Shown in pieces: positions 10,429 to 25,400 of a stretch of DNA of 64,000 nt. Made by a program: the position numbers and the translations under genes. Source of the stretch: Yponomeuta sedellus (Eukaryota; Arthropoda; Insecta; Lepidoptera; Yponomeutidae). The DNA is taken from positions 22,657,615-22,721,614 of the forward strand of contig OW203723.1 in NCBI GenBank assembly GCA_934045075.1, given 5' to 3'. How positions within the stretch are numbered: position 1 is the stretch's first letter; the number at the start of each line of letters is the position of its first letter. The notes below the pieces were generated by a model that worked only from the letters and a program-made list of their open reading frames with translations, searched no databases and had not been told where the DNA came from.

Positions 10429-13266
10429 ATTTAATTTTAAAAGTAGATATTATAGGTATACATTATATTAATGTCAGTATTACAGTATCCAACAGTTTAA
10501 TAACTGATGTGAATTAAACTCCAATGTGTTCAGTAATGGCTAGTTGCCATTCCAGCTAAAATTTTAACTCAATTGTGATTTGATTTATTTCAAAGTTATT
10601 TTAAAATTGAATGATAAAATATAGTACTGCAATGAAGGATGTGCCTAAATTTATATCACAAAGTAGGTTTTGTATTATGTAGTTAGATAAAGTATTACTT
10701 CAAAGGGCATTTTTGCAAGTGTATTTTTAAACAACAAATAATTATAAGTCTTTACAAATGGAAATTAAAGCTACGTTTACTGTGTTACCTGATGGGTAGT
10801 CGATTGAACAAAACATATTTAAGACTAAGAAAACCTATTGGTTGTGAATATTATTTTTTAAATATTATTGAGAGCATGCTATTCTATTATAAGTCAAGGA
10901 AAATTATGGCACAAACTCTATTCTGAGAATGAAGTTAAATGAATATTGAATAACGTAATAGTAACTATTTATATATTTAAAAATATTATCAAATTTTTTG
11001 AAGAATTAGACAAAAGCATGCAATTAGTTCCTGCTGTTAATGTGTGTACCATAATATATACTTAACATATTATGTGTGAACAGTAAATCATTATCAAAAT
11101 GCCTTGACAATCTCCTAGAAATTGTGTTCATGAGATTATGTAATGTAAAATGTTACAAACTTAATACTTATAATGTAAGATGGTATGGTTTGTTTTGCCA
11201 TGTAAGAAATGGTATCAAAACGTCTGATATATGACCAAATAATTAGATTTCCTAAGTATGTACTCTCATAACTAGTTAAAATTTTCCATTTTTGCATAGG
11301 ATTATTACAAAGTTAGAACTGAAAATTTAATAGTACCATTCGAACACACAGATCAGGTGATGGAAAAATTGGCCCATAAATAGGTACATTTTGAGTGAAG
11401 ATCTAATCTTACGTTTTATACTGTGTCATAATTAATCCTATTTCACTTATCATACTGCCCTAAATAACAGAAGCTCTTATCAGTATGTACCTATCTGCAC
11501 TCATAAACTATGATAAAAAATTATGGTAACTTCTAAGACTGCATTTTACACTGTACCTCATACATAGCATTAAAAATAACTTTTGCTCAACTCTTGTGTT
11601 TGATTCGTTTCCTATTCATTAAAAACTCATTAGATGCAATTTTCAAAGAATTTAAAAACAAAATACTTTATCTCAACCCATTAGATCTGATGGTGTTTTT
11701 TTCAGAAAACGGAATCCATTAATCTACTACCTGTTGCTAGCATCTATCAACGGCTGGGTGAGGATGGCCGAGGACGGAAAGAAGTGCCCATATATGTCCA
11801 GCAGTGGACATATATGGGCTGATTGATTGATTAATCTACTAGCTCCCTTCACATGATTTTTTTCCCCAATGGAACCATGCCTGGAAAATCGATGGTTTGA
11901 TTTGTTACGGAAATTATTGGTACAATGATAGTAGGTACCAATAATAATGGACTTTTTTTCACAAGTAAGCGTATATGTGTCAGTATTTGAACACCTGGAT
12001 GTCCTATATAAGTTTTTTAGGTGATGTGAGTCAGTCAAGTCACGGTCACACATTGCTGTGTTTTTTAAATAAGGTCACACGTGACGATGATAGCCTATTG
12101 TTTCACAGCTTGTTTTACTTTAACAGAGCAGGAATACCAAGGACAAAACCAACATTATGATGTTATAAAATAAGAGAAAAATTTTTTTGATTACTTGCTG
12201 TTCTATTCTCAGATCAATTCAAATCTTAGTCAGACATTCTACAATAAATGTAAATAAGGATGTTAATTGTACACAGTTACGATACTTCTAATTAGTGGTA
12301 GGTACTAATCTACACTCCGAATTAATCAATATTTTGTGTAGGTGCATTATGTTGTGGCAACTTCGATCTATATTTGTGTACAAATGAATTTGAGTACAAA
12401 TGAATTTGAGGTAATTTTAAATTAAAACTGCAGCATTGAGGATTAAGTATCAATTTATTAGGAAACTTCTCATCACTTAACTAGTTTCACAAATTATGGC
12501 TGCACTGTAAATGCATTTATCGTTTTAGGATATGGAAGAGTAGGCAGCCCTAACGAACTATTAATTTTGTTAATATATTATTATTTTACAGTAGGTAAAT
12601 GGCCATCTAATTAACAAATTATTAAAAAATAAAAGCGTGCGAAACATCGACACGTTTGTGATCCAATTCATGTAAGATTATGTTACAGTTGTGTATAGAA
12701 AAATAACCTTATTTACTGGCAATACAGTCGCACATCCACATAAATACACTTTCATACATTCAATCAACTAAAAACCCAGGCGACGAATTTGAGAGCACTT
12801 GTTTCATACTTCGCTTAAGTTACGTAACTTTCAAGACTTGCACTACGTTTTTGTCTGAGTACTCATTCGCATCACATGGACATTAGTTTTTACTTCATTG
12901 TAAACATGAGTTTTTAATGCTCCTCATTTAATGGTGAATTTGTTGATACATTACAAAGGATCATGTTAACTATTCTACATAAAATTTATGCGAAAACAGA
13001 CTCAATTGCATTAAACCACTTAAAACCATTTTGTAAGATCCTTGAGGAGATCAGTTTCAGTTTAAACTTTCGTCATAAATCAATCACAATGCCGAGACAT
13101 ATTTTAACTCATAACTAAGAAGGGAAACGGCTCGGCGCAAAGAGTAGCATTTTCAAATCACTGAGTATAACACAGTCTACGTTACATCATAAAAAGTAGC
13201 CACTATCAAAAAACCAAAGCAAGTGCCCCCGCTTTACATCGCCGCCAGGCGTCGGCCATTCGGCGC
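10429..13266. other. AT-rich region between convergent genes
   Basis: Holds the 3' UTRs of the small membrane protein (plus) and PDIA6 (minus). ATTAAA at 10513-10518 could serve the former. Minus-strand AATAAA near 12453 could serve PDIA6, giving a 3' UTR of about 0.8 kb. Bases 11745-11818 are an RTE-type LINE tail. An 18-bp direct duplication (GTACAAATGAATTTGA) lies at about 12377-12408. I see no other gene. Confidence 0.5.
11745..11825 (+). mobile_element. RTE-type LINE 3' end fragment
   Basis: GGGTGAGGATGGCCGAGGAC followed by CAGCAGTGGACATATATGGG and GCTGATTGATTG matches the end of the RTE fragment at 49800-49980. A perfect hairpin of 14 bp with loop GCAG lies at 11787-11818. Confidence 0.6.
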
Positions 13267-13423
13267 TTATAACTCGTCCTTCTCGAGGTCTACGTCTGAA
13301 AGGTCAATATCCTCCTCCTGGGGCAGTTCTCCGTCCTTGCCGTCCCAGGGGTCAGTGCTGGAGGCCTTAGGCATCTCTGCGCCGCGCACGGGCGCCGTCT
13401 GACCGCGACCGAACGAGAGGTCC
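13267..13423 (-). CDS. PDIA6: PDIA6 exon 8: acidic tail and KDEL
   Basis: Starts after CCCGCAG and completes the codon AG|G. It encodes [11 protein letters not shown], the [11 protein letters not shown] motif typical of P5, an acidic calcium-binding-like tail and KDEL followed by TAA. Confidence 0.95.
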
Positions 13424-16400
13424 CTGCGGGAGAAGATGCGAGTGAGACAGATCAAGGCATCTAGAGTGTCCTAAGCTCATAGTTAATTATTTATTCGTAG
13501 CAGTGCTGAAACTGCCACTACATGTTAAGCATAGATGACCATTCTAAGCAAGAGCTAGATCATTTTGGAGATCGTTATCAACCCTTGTATGTCCCCACGT
13601 TGGGGCACGGTTCCTGCATCGCAGGAAGGTTTGGCCATACTCCACCACGGGGGCCAAGTCCGGGGTGGCGGAGGATTGTAAGACAGTGGCGGGCCTTACT
13701 GTCAATAGTTATCAAGCCGCTCATAAGGCCTCTGACATGGCCTAACGACTGCCATTATATGACAGCCGGCACCAACGCCTTAACGTGCCTTGCGAAGCAC
13801 GGAAGCGCTCGGAAAAATGCCACTATTGGTAGTCACGGGACGTTCACCCATCCTGTACCTGACCACGCCTGTTCTTGCCTAGGCCACGAGCGCTTCATTT
13901 TGGAGAAAAAGTTACAAAAAGCAACAGTGTTCAAATACTTATTGTAAAATCTCATGGCTTTCATTCCAAATTTATTTGTCACGTAATAAATAAAAAAACT
14001 CGTATCACAGTGTTTGTTACCGAACTCCTCCAAACTAGGCAACTTGCGCGAAGGAGTTCGCTTTACGCGAGATGCCGGCTTTAAAAATGTTGTATTTACA
14101 CTACTATAGTACGAGTAGGTAATAAATAAAAATTTAATTAACTTATTTAAGTCTTATTGCAGGGCGTGGATAATCGTACAGAGAGAGAAAGAGGATTGCT
14201 ACAATCAAACCATGTACTGTTTTTTTTAGTTACTAAGCTTATATTCCGCCATCTTAAGCTTAAACTCAGCAAGCCACTTACCTAAGGAACTCATTGATGC
14301 CAGTCTCAGAGAAGGAGCCCCTCAGTGTGGAGAACTTGAGTTTCTTCGCGTTGACAACCGCCATGGCGGGATATCCGAAGCCCCCTAGTTCGAGCGCCTC
14401 TTCTAGCGCCGGCTGAGCGCCCGCCTCCGCCCAGATCCAACTGGGGAAGAACCACAATGTTCGATTATTGTACACACCAGAAAAACATATAAAGCTTTAC
14501 GTAGATAAGATTAGAACTCCTTATTGAGAACACCAGAATATACCATAGCACGTATCTAAGTTTTGCCATATACAGTTGGCGGTCTTATCGCTAAAAGCGA
14601 TCTGTTCCAGATTCTTTTGTTAATTTAATATCATGTAATCAAAACAGGTAAGCACGAAAAATCCTAGACCCCGTCTTCGCTTACCATCAGGCGTGACTGG
14701 GGTCAAGTGTAACGTGTCCTACTTTAAAAAAAAACCGGCCAAGTGCGAGTCAGACTCGCGCACCGAGGGTTCCGTACAAACCTGTATTATAGACCTGAGT
14801 ATTTGGTATGAATTTCAATTTAATACCTCTACGCGTTTATGAGGAAATGGGTAGTAAGTTTAAAATTATTAAAAAAATATATATTATGAGATGTAACTAA
14901 AAATTTATGGTTTTCGTAATTTTTCCTTTATCTATGCTATAAGACGTTGCTTCGTACCAAATTTCAAGATTCTGAGTTCACGGGAAGCACCCTGTAGGTT
15001 TTGATTCCCTTGCAAGTGTCGAAAATTTGCGGCATAAACGGCTGTATCTTTTGATTGCGTTGGCTTAGAAGTTTGATTTTTTCACAGCTTCAAGGGACAG
15101 TAGACCTGAGTAATTCATATAAATTTCAGCTTCATACCTCCACGCGTTCCTGAGAAAAAGGGTCTTGACAGACGGACGGACGGACGGACAGACGGACAAC
15201 AAAGTGATCCTATAAGGGTTCCGTTTTTTCCTTTTGAGGTACGGAACCCTAAAAACCGCGGAGCGGTGGTAGTTTGTGAAGTAATAGTAGCAATACCACT
15301 CGCTAACTGTGAAGGAAAACTATTTCAGGAAACCTGAGTGTCTGAGGTATTCAACTACCTCAGCGCTTGAAATTGCCAATCGGCGGTGGGCACGCGTGAT
15401 AACTAAGCCCATACTCACTCTTACTAGGCCTGTGCCATGCAGTGGGACATATAAATAGGCTACATAAAAAAAAATTAAACCAGTCCACCTAAACGGGATG
15501 GGAATGCGTTATGTATGATTGAGCATGGAGCACTCAGGACACAACGACATGGGGATCTCTTAAGCGAGTGCAAACATATTTCGACCTGTGGCAGTTTGCA
15601 ATAGTATTTTTGATGACTTGATGCTTATTTATACTTATTTACACTTTAAACGGGTCCATCGCCTTCCAACCCACCTTTAACCATCCACATTTACACATCA
15701 CTAATTACCAATTTCTGAATTGAGAATTTCGCTAAGTAAATAGTTAACTGTAGTGCTCTCTTCCAGTTTCTCAGAAAAGAGCGTGACAAAACGGTACGTA
15801 AGTATTTACTTAGTGAAATAATGAATTGAGAAACCTGCCCTAAGGCTTGGTACTGTAGGTATAAGCAGTTTCTAATTGAGAATTTCGCTAAGTAAATAGT
15901 TAACTGGTAGTGCTGTCTCATGGAATTTCTCAGCACAGAGCATGACAGAATGTTACTTAAGTATTTACTTAGTTAGATTCTCAATTGATAAACCGGCGGC
16001 CCTAAGGCTTGGTAATGTGTTTGGTGTCTCATCTGTAATGCTGGCCAGGGCTATAGGGGGAATGCACTATAAAAATTAAAAGCCAATAAAAAAAAACTTC
16101 GAGGAACTTCGAATTTTGGCGATCGGTAACCAGAAAAACCGCGCTCATCTCGGCTGCATAAAACTTTCGGATTTTATGTAAATTATTGTTGTTGCAAGTT
16201 TATTGAAAACCGTGAAGAACATTACGGTGTCTTCAACATTCCACAGCATTACACGCGCTCTTCGGCGGAACCAGGTGAGTGCCAAATGTTGTGTTCGGTG
16301 GACGCAATTGCCCTAGCAAGCCTGCCCAAATAAAAAAAGGTAGAAACCAGGACCCCCTGCCTATCAAAGTGGTTACATAAACATAGTGTATGCCTGAATA

Positions 16401-19400
16401 ATAATATTTCACTGATTGTCAAATCAGTCAAAAAATCACACCACTCACCCCCACATCTTGTTCTTGTATTTGTCGCCCATGCGGCTTAGAACCGCCAGAT
16501 AGTCGTTCCGGCAGCTCGACTGGCAGTCCAGGATGTGTGGCAGGATGGAGACGACGCACAGAGGCTTGTCACTGCACTCCTTCATCACATCTTGTGACAC
16601 CACCTGTCGACGAATATTTATTTAATTCTACAGGGTTTTAATAGACTTGAACTCTCGAAACGAAAGCTGCGTGGTTCAAGTAATGAATGTAAGGAAATAT
16701 TTGTTTGGGTTTATTACATACAATACGTAGCTGTCAGGATGGTATACGAGCGGGGCAAACCTACACCATCTATAAAACCACAGGTACTACAGCATCCGAG
16801 TGGTCCCTTCACCCGTTTAGTGTGAGTGAAGATGCCACTGGACGCTGTATAAATCATCTCATTACGTAGATGCAGAAGGCCAATGTTTTGCATGATACAT
16901 ACATACATACATAACCTCACGTCTGTATCCCAGAGGGGTAGGCAGAGACCAGGGACTGCCACCTGCCACGATCCTGACAGATCACCTTCGCTTCATCAAC
17001 GTTCATAAGTCGTTGCATGCACGCACGCCGGTTCCGGGTACTTTTATTACATACATAATATAGAGATAAACTCATGCCTTTGTCCCGGAGAGGGGTAAGC
17101 AGAGACAGGAGTTTACTACTTGCCACGACTCTCTTGTTTCATCAACATTGATTAGGAGTTGTTTTTGGGTTGCTAAAACATGAAAAATGTTAGTCCGCGT
17201 AACTTTCAGCATTCGAATGGCACGGAGCTAGATTGAGTATAAACCAGTGATACAATTGTTTGAGATGCCGAATATGTCCAGTAGTGGACCAGCTATGCTA
17301 TTCATAGACAGGAAATAGCCTGTGAGTGACTTTCAGTAAAATTTGGCTGATATTTGTATAACTACCTTTTTTTTATGTACAACAAAATGTTCTCTATCAA
17401 TCTATCTAAATGTGAACAATAAGATATAAACCAATGTTGGATCTGTTCACTAATTCGGCCATTTTGGTGCCGAATTAGTGAACAGATCAAATTTACACTT
17501 ATTTACGGCGGTAAAAAGTAAAAAGTAGAACTTAATTTAAACTCTAAGGGCCAGTTTGTGAATTGAGAATTTCGCTAAGTAAATACCTAACTGTAGTGCT
17601 GTGTCTTAAAACTTCTCAGCAAAGAGCGCCATAGAAAGTTACTTACGTACCTATTTACTTAGTGAAATTTCTAATTCAGAAACCGGCCCTAAGCCATGAT
17701 TGTTTTTATTTTGATTTTGTTGGTACCTACTACATAAACGTTTTCTATTCTAATTCACGCGGGAGACCTTGTTAGTTCCGCGTTTAGACGATTCAATCCG
17801 AATGACTTAAAGTATGCGGAATGAGATATACAAAACTCATCGTAACTGAGCACACACCGAGGTAGACGTGTAGTGAACTATACATAAGTGAAAACTAATG
17901 TACCTTTCAAAAGTGGTACATGTTATCGTAGTTGTGCTAGAAGAATTACGATCGTGTTACGCATGTCAAATCAAATGAATAAGGTAATTTTTACGATGTA
18001 AACGTGGTTGGCTAACCGTAACAATCGTTTTTGCGATCGGGCGCTAGGTACGCAGCTGAGTGCGGATATAGAGCCCCTGCATTTGTTTTTAGAAAACATA
18101 AGAATTGTTTGAGGAGGCTTCCTGAAGAAAGAATCACTAACAACTCAATACATGAATGAGCGAGTCTATTGTGGTTAGACTTAATTTCTCATACTTGATT
18201 CGATTGTTCAGGCGGATAGAAGTTTCTCACAACGTGCAACAGTAATAATGTCTTCTCTGGAAGATATAGTCTATTAATAATCTGTGACCTTTTTGCCCAG
18301 AACTCAAAGCGAAAGTGTCCGGAAAAGCATGAATCAAGTTAACTGAGAACCTCAAGAGTTTGTCGTGTCTGCAATGTGTCAAAATCTTGACGACATATTT
18401 ATTAGCGAAGACATCCGTCCACAAGGAAGTGATCAAGAGTGAGTTAGACGGAGTTTGCACGTTCAGTTTCGTCGTCGTCGTCAGGGTATACTAGTCCACT
18501 GCTGGACGCCACGTTGTGCTATCAGAGGGGGTAATGCCCATAATAACGTTCAGTTTGGCGTCAGTCAATTCGGTCTGGTTACACTAACGGCAGACTGATT
18601 GTCTATTTAGTGGACTGATGGACCAGAATGACGAATACTTATTCGAATATTTTGATGCTTTATCAGTCTGGCATCAGTCCGAGCGTGATCAGGGTCACGG
18701 ACTGAACTGATGCCAGACTGAGCGTGTAAACTCCGTCTTACAGGGCAGAAAATGCCAGGGCCTAAATGCATAATTTGGAGTAAACCACGGCAACCACTCT
18801 TATTTGACACTATTTTGTGGTCAACTAAACAATCATATAGCAAGCGATTTTCGTGCTGTCATTGCTTAGTGTACTAAGCAGTTGCACTGCAACGCAATGG
18901 CACTGTTTGAAGTCTACTACGTTTTGTAATTCACACCTTCTTATTTTCTTGTCATGAGATAATATTTTATGGTATAAATCGAAAGTGCCCGGCCTATCTT
19001 AGTTGTGTAACCATAACGTAACTAAACTGTGCAAAAAAATAATTTAATTTCATAATATTCTTTACTATGTCGTCGTCGCCGTCGTCGGCTAATACTAGTC
19101 CACTGCTGGACATAGCCCTCCCCTAAAGAGCGCCACGTTGTTCTATCATAGGGGGTAATGCCCATAATCCCCACGCTGGGCATGCGGGTTGGGGAGCGCA
19201 GTTCAGTGGAATTGTACTGCAGGGGGCGCTGCTGCCCACGACACCCGCGGGAAGAATTGGGTTGGTGCTATTCTCTAGGGACTAACGGGTGCAAGTGCCT
19301 ACATGTTTCGCCGGGTACTACTAAATTAGCTTCATTTGACTGGCACATATGGTAAGTCTCCCCCCCCCCCCCTTACCTGGGTCAATGATAATAAAATAAC

Positions 19401-22400
19401 TTTATTCAAAAGCCATTATGAGCCGGTGTCAGTCCACTGCTCGACATAGGCCTCTCCATAGACACGTCACTGAGCCCGATCTTCGGCTCTTTTCTTCCAG
19501 TCACTGCCCACCGCTTGTGATACGAATACATAACTTAGTTTACACAATTGAAACTAAGTTCTCAGCTCGGAACAGCTCAGTTCTAAACTCGGAGCCTCAG
19601 CAATCAACCATGGGGTCCATTTTAGCGCTAATTAGACTGTAGTTCGTCTGTAGGGCAAATGAATACCTGCACAATTTCTGGCGGCGCGATGTTCTCAGCC
19701 AGCTTGTCGAGTGCGAAGTTGACGATATCACTGGAGGTCCTGCCGCCGTTGTAGTCTTCGGCCGAGGACTCGGTCTTCTTGCCGGCGGGGAAGAACTTGA
19801 TGGTGGGGTAGCCCTGGACCTGGAAGCGCGACGCCATCGTCGTGTGGACCGTCGCGTCCAGCGCGCCCACTTTCACCTGGAGATAAGTATTTTTTTGAAA
19901 AATCTGGTCTTGAAGTCTAATTTAGCCAACTGGGCCCTGGCGTCCTAAAAATGGGACATCACAAATAACTTTCGTAATTCACACCCAATGATTTAGTAGG
20001 AAGTCCGGAAAACTTACTGTTCCAGCCTTTCCAGGTCCACTATTTTTCTCATAATATTTTTTTGTACAACGTAGATTTTGAAGAGAAGAACTTTTTTTCT
20101 TCAACATATACGTAGTTTTAGAAGACTTGAAGTAAGTGTTAACTCCAGGGCTTAGGAGGATATATGCAGTTTTTCAATAGAAACAAATGTATGTAACGAA
20201 TGTAGGTGGAAGGGCCGCTAAGGGGTTTCCCAGGCGGACATACTCCGAGCAAATGCATGCAATGACCAATGAACACTGATGAAGCGAAGTTGATCGCAGG
20301 ATCGTGGCAAGTGGCAGTCGCTGGTCTCTACCTAAACCTCAGGGATACAGGCGTGAGGTTATTTTATGTTTTTCAATATAATTCAATTTCAATAACCACC
20401 CATATATGTGTTATTTGCCGCTATTTGGTCGTCTAACAAAGCAATATCGCGCGCAAGGTGGAGTGAAGTTCCATGCCATTGGAATGCGATTCGTTACTAG
20501 ACTGTCAGTCTCCTTCTGTGAGATCCAATGAGATCCTTCCGGACCATTGAGTTTCAAAAATGTTGAATTCCGAGAACATAACATAACATTCTGTCTGTAA
20601 AACCGAAGGTCTCGGGTTCGATCCCCGACCGGGTCAAACTGGGAAACAAACTTTTCTAGTTTGTCTCGAGTCTTGGATGTTATACATATATGTATTTATT
20701 GTATTAAATCTATCATCGAGTTAGCACCTGTAACACAAGTCATTTAGTTGTACTTAGTATAGGGCTAACAAGATCTATGTAATATGTCGATGAATATTTA
20801 TTTATTTACATACAGGCACATACTTCTGGCCCCACATTAGGATACCCTGTGTCGTGGACAACAATAATTACCTTACCAATGTAACGTATGTATGTGTCAT
20901 ACAAGTACATACTTAGATTTAAGAAATAATAATTGTTATTTCTTTTCACCCTGGTTATGCAATAAAGTTGTCTGTATCATCTATCACATAACTCATAAGT
21001 CCATTGAACAACAATGGATTTTAGAGACTCGACCCTCTGGAGTAAAGTTTTAAGAGTTCAGGAAAACTGATAATTTGTTTTCATCGGTGGCGAAACGTCG
21101 CTGATAAAATTTATAGTTTTCCAATTAGCTGACTTTTTATAGAAAATAGGAGTAAGTAGTGAGATGCTTAATATTCAGAAAATCCAAAAGTTGAAATTGA
21201 AATTTAAGTCTTATCGCATTTACAAGTATGTTTCAAAGTTTTAATTACCGTCAAATTACTCGCATTAGTAAGATTTTATATTGTGCATTTGTTACGGCTT
21301 ACGAAGGTAATAGGTTCCGCACATTAAAAAAATGTAGTTGCTAATATTTCTTCCACTTGACACTGGCGTAGGCACAAACCGTGCAGAGCCAATAATTAAA
21401 AAAAATATTATATTTCTTCCTACACTTTATACACTGTAATTAAACAAAATAAAAATTAAAAACAATCACCACCGGCTCCATAGCGGTCGTCCCGAGTGCA
21501 GTTTTTTTTTTTCTAAATATTATATTACGAACGACGTCGAACCCTTAGCCCTAACATTTCCCTTCAGTTCAGTTTCAAGTGCTTGCAGTGGCAGCAAGGC
21601 CCGAAGAACCCGGCCAACCACAGATCGTCGCCCATGACGTCATAGTCTAAGAACTCACCTTTCCTTTCAGCTCGGTAGCGGCCTTAGCCCAGTGGGGCTC
21701 CAAGTTCTTGCAGTGGCCGCACCACGGGGCGTAGAACTCCACCAGCCACAGGTCATCGCTCTCAAGCACGAGCTCCCGGAAGTTGCTGTCCGTGAGCGTG
21801 ATGACGTCATCCTGCGGGCAAGCGCGCGGTCCGAGTTAAATGGGGGAGGTTCACAGGGAGAGTAAAAAATTATGGGATCCGAGAATCCCCGTGTAATTGT
21901 CCTTAGCAGCAACTGTTAGGTACTGTGAAAGTTATCAGCTGTAACATACATTGTGGAGCTTTTGTGGACCATACTAACTTAACAGCATTATTCAAGTTAG
22001 TAGTAGATGAATTTTAGTTCAGATAAATGCTTTTTTCTCCATTCCTAAAGTTGTCCACATGGTAAAGGTTGTTCGTGTTGCCAAGAAAATAACACCTTTT
22101 TGGAAAAATCAGGGATCACGTTTCAGTCTGTAGATCAAAGCCTAAGAAAAGCTATAGTGTCACGACAACCTTAGCTCCACTTTAACAAAAACCGCTTAAA
22201 TGGTTATTTTTTCGCAAACGGAATCGAAAAATAGTTCTCCTACAACTTTATTATTGTTATTATTTATCACCTACGACCAATTAAACGATACCCCATAACG
22301 AAATAGAATAGACGAGAAAAGAAAAAAAATACATGCCTAATTTAGTTGTATCCTAAAATATATATTATTACTGGCTGACCCAGCGAACTTCGTACTGCCG

Positions 22401-25400
22401 TAACAGTCAATTCTTAATTTTTTTATTTTTCCCTCCGTAAGAACCATCCTCGTACTTCCAGAAATATACTAAAAAAAGAAGTAGTGAAATCGGTTCAGCT
22501 GCTCTCGAGATTTGCGCTTACATTCAGCGATTCATTTTTATATTATAGATCCATCCTTTAGTCTATAGTTTAGTCAGCACGCTTAGAAGGCATATCAAGG
22601 CAAAAATGAAATTTTCTAGTACCTACTAATGATCTGTGAATTAGGCCGCGGACAGACAGACATGGCGAAACTTTACGGGCTCCTTGCTGACTACGGGACC
22701 CTAAAAACGACGTAAGTAATATCTGGACTGAGATACAGTAACAAACTTGTGCAATAAGCCTAGATGACTGTCTTGTAGCTTAAATGGCTTGTGAATAGCA
22801 ATTAACTTTTTTTTCCTCTTCTTATTAAATTTTGCCAAATGAGACGTAACATTAAAGCTACGTCGGGGATAAAATAATATGGCAGATAATTTATTTTAAA
22901 AACTTATTTAGAGGCTAAAAATTCCACCCATGCCGGGACTCGAACCCGATACTCTTTGTATTACGTTTTTAAAATTGTCCTTAGCACGGGTGCAATAAAA
23001 AGAATATAAAAATAATTTATTGTTAATTTAATTTCTGAAGGTATTTTTCCGGATGCCACGTTTTATTGAAAAGCCGAATACTGCCAGTAAATGCAGGTTT
23101 TTTTTATCCCCATTCATCTGTGGTCGTATAGCTTAAATCGGCCTGTTTGCCTGAAAAACATAAAAGTCTGTTTAAAAAGAGGTTTACGCGATATTTTTTC
23201 TTTATTATAACAGTCAACCAATCAACAACTTACAAAATGGAGCCAATGATATGAAGTATTTGGTTACTGAACATCAGTTTCCTAAGTTTTGTAATTGCTG
23301 ATAAAAATCCACTTCCAACCAACTAGAATTCCCAATTCTTTTATTTAATATTTTGAATAACAATTCCTGAAAAATTATTAATCGTGAAACTTAATTTTTG
23401 TTTAATATAAAAAAGAAAATAGATAACAAGGGGTATTATTTATTCACCTTACCCTCGGTATTGAAAAAACCAATGCATTTCTATTCTATTTATGTATTAC
23501 CTAAATATTCACTGATAGATAATAAAGATAATCCTATAATTATAATTATCAGATTATCTATCAGTGAATACTCAAGATACACGATTAACTACGGAGGGGA
23601 TTACATGTTTCTTTCTCTGAAACTTCACACGACAAAGAAGTGATGGCCGGACTAAAATAAAATGTACCTAATTGTAATGTGTCCAAGGTTTATTGTCACA
23701 GCAGATATTCTATGGGATCATTGTTCTGGTGTATTGTATACAGAGTGTATCAAAATACATTGGAGCAGGTGCACCATGGATTGCTATGAGGCTCCACAAT
23801 CCGTCGCAATCCATGGTGCACCTGCTCCAACGTCCATTGTGCCCTTACACCTGCACTGTGGAGGACCTAACAGGGGCCAACGCTGCTGCAATTGCAGTGG
23901 CCAACTATTGGGCAGGAATAACATAAACTGGTCGATTCAATGACACGAAAAAAAAGAAGAAGATCAAAATAAAAGTTTTATTTTTGGGATGATAATCAGC
24001 TGGATTTTCATTTTGTAGAAGCGTCAGAAAGAGCAGTCACAAAGAGAAGTATGAAGGATTCGACTAATGTTTTCCAAATGGCCTCAGTCTCGGTGTATTT
24101 CCATGTATGTCCTTGCCTGGTAACCATAGCACATGGTATCCTAGTTTGGGACCAGGACAAGTGATTGTATTGTGTGGAAGCTTTTTTTTAATTTAAATCT
24201 CAAGCGAACGTACGCCTCGCTAGTTTCTAGGGGCAACACGTTTGATTACCATGACAGAGGTGGAGGGTTCGATACCTACACACTCCTCAGTATGTATCGA
24301 AGCATACTTTGATGAGCACAAATGGTTAATGACGTCTTTGTCTGGTTACCACAACACAGGGTATCGTAGTTTGGGGAGAAGACAAGTGATTGTGTTCAGT
24401 GGAAGTTATTAACATTTTATAGGGTTTGACATTTAAAGGGACATTTGATGACATTTTGTAGGGTTTGACACCTCTTGACTCCTTGTTTGTTCAAATATAT
24501 ATTTTTAAATGTGGATTCATGGTTTTTCAGCACTGTTTGATAGATTAAGTATATACTGAAAAACTATCATTGGGTTAGGCAGGGGAACCGGGTGCGTTTT
24601 GTCAACAAAGAATGTTAGGTTGGCATTGCACAAATACATTGGCATTGGGTGTCAAGCAAACGTTTTGAACCGTAATGCACAAATATATGTTTGACGGGAC
24701 TACGTGTAATTGTAAGAATCCACCTTGACAATTAAATAATGAGCTAGCCAGGCCCAGATTACGTTAATGTAAAGTAAGTACAATATACGACGAATTGATT
24801 TAATTCTGCACGAACGCACGTCTACGCGCGCATATATATTATGTACTCGTACCATACCTAGGCGACAATGGTATTATTAAAAAAACCGTGCACTAACAGT
24901 ATCTTGATACTGTTAGTAGTTAGTGGGCGTCGGCCCACGCTGTCTCTGGAAAATAAGTCTAGATAGGCCACTACAAACCATCTGTAAACATAATTCGTTT
25001 TAACATTTACATACAGGCACATACATTGCTTCTGTCCCCACTCTAGGATACCCTGTGTCGTGGGAACCAGAAACAACGACATCACAAACATGTAAACATC
25101 TCAGAACAGAAAAAAAGAGTAGAAGTAGCGACATGACACATTAGTACGAAAACCAGTGTAACCAAACTGATACTTATAAACCAAACGCACACTATGAATG
25201 CCAAGCTGCCATTGGTAAATAAAGGCAATGCCGAAAAGGTGTACATCATAAAAGTTTCAATTAAAATATGCACCTTTTTATAATGTTAACAATGATCAAA
25301 GTCAAATGACAATGATGAAATTAAGGTTGACATTTTGTAGTAACGCTACTCTACACTAGATAGAACTATCACCGCGTCGGACCGAAAAGAACTTTTACCT

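Noticed and set aside
13522..13947. 141-codon plus-strand frame, and similar ones at 33835-34239 and 48885-49184
   Set aside because: All lie within 5S-like SINEs. The same peptides appear at each copy (for example [19 protein letters not shown]).
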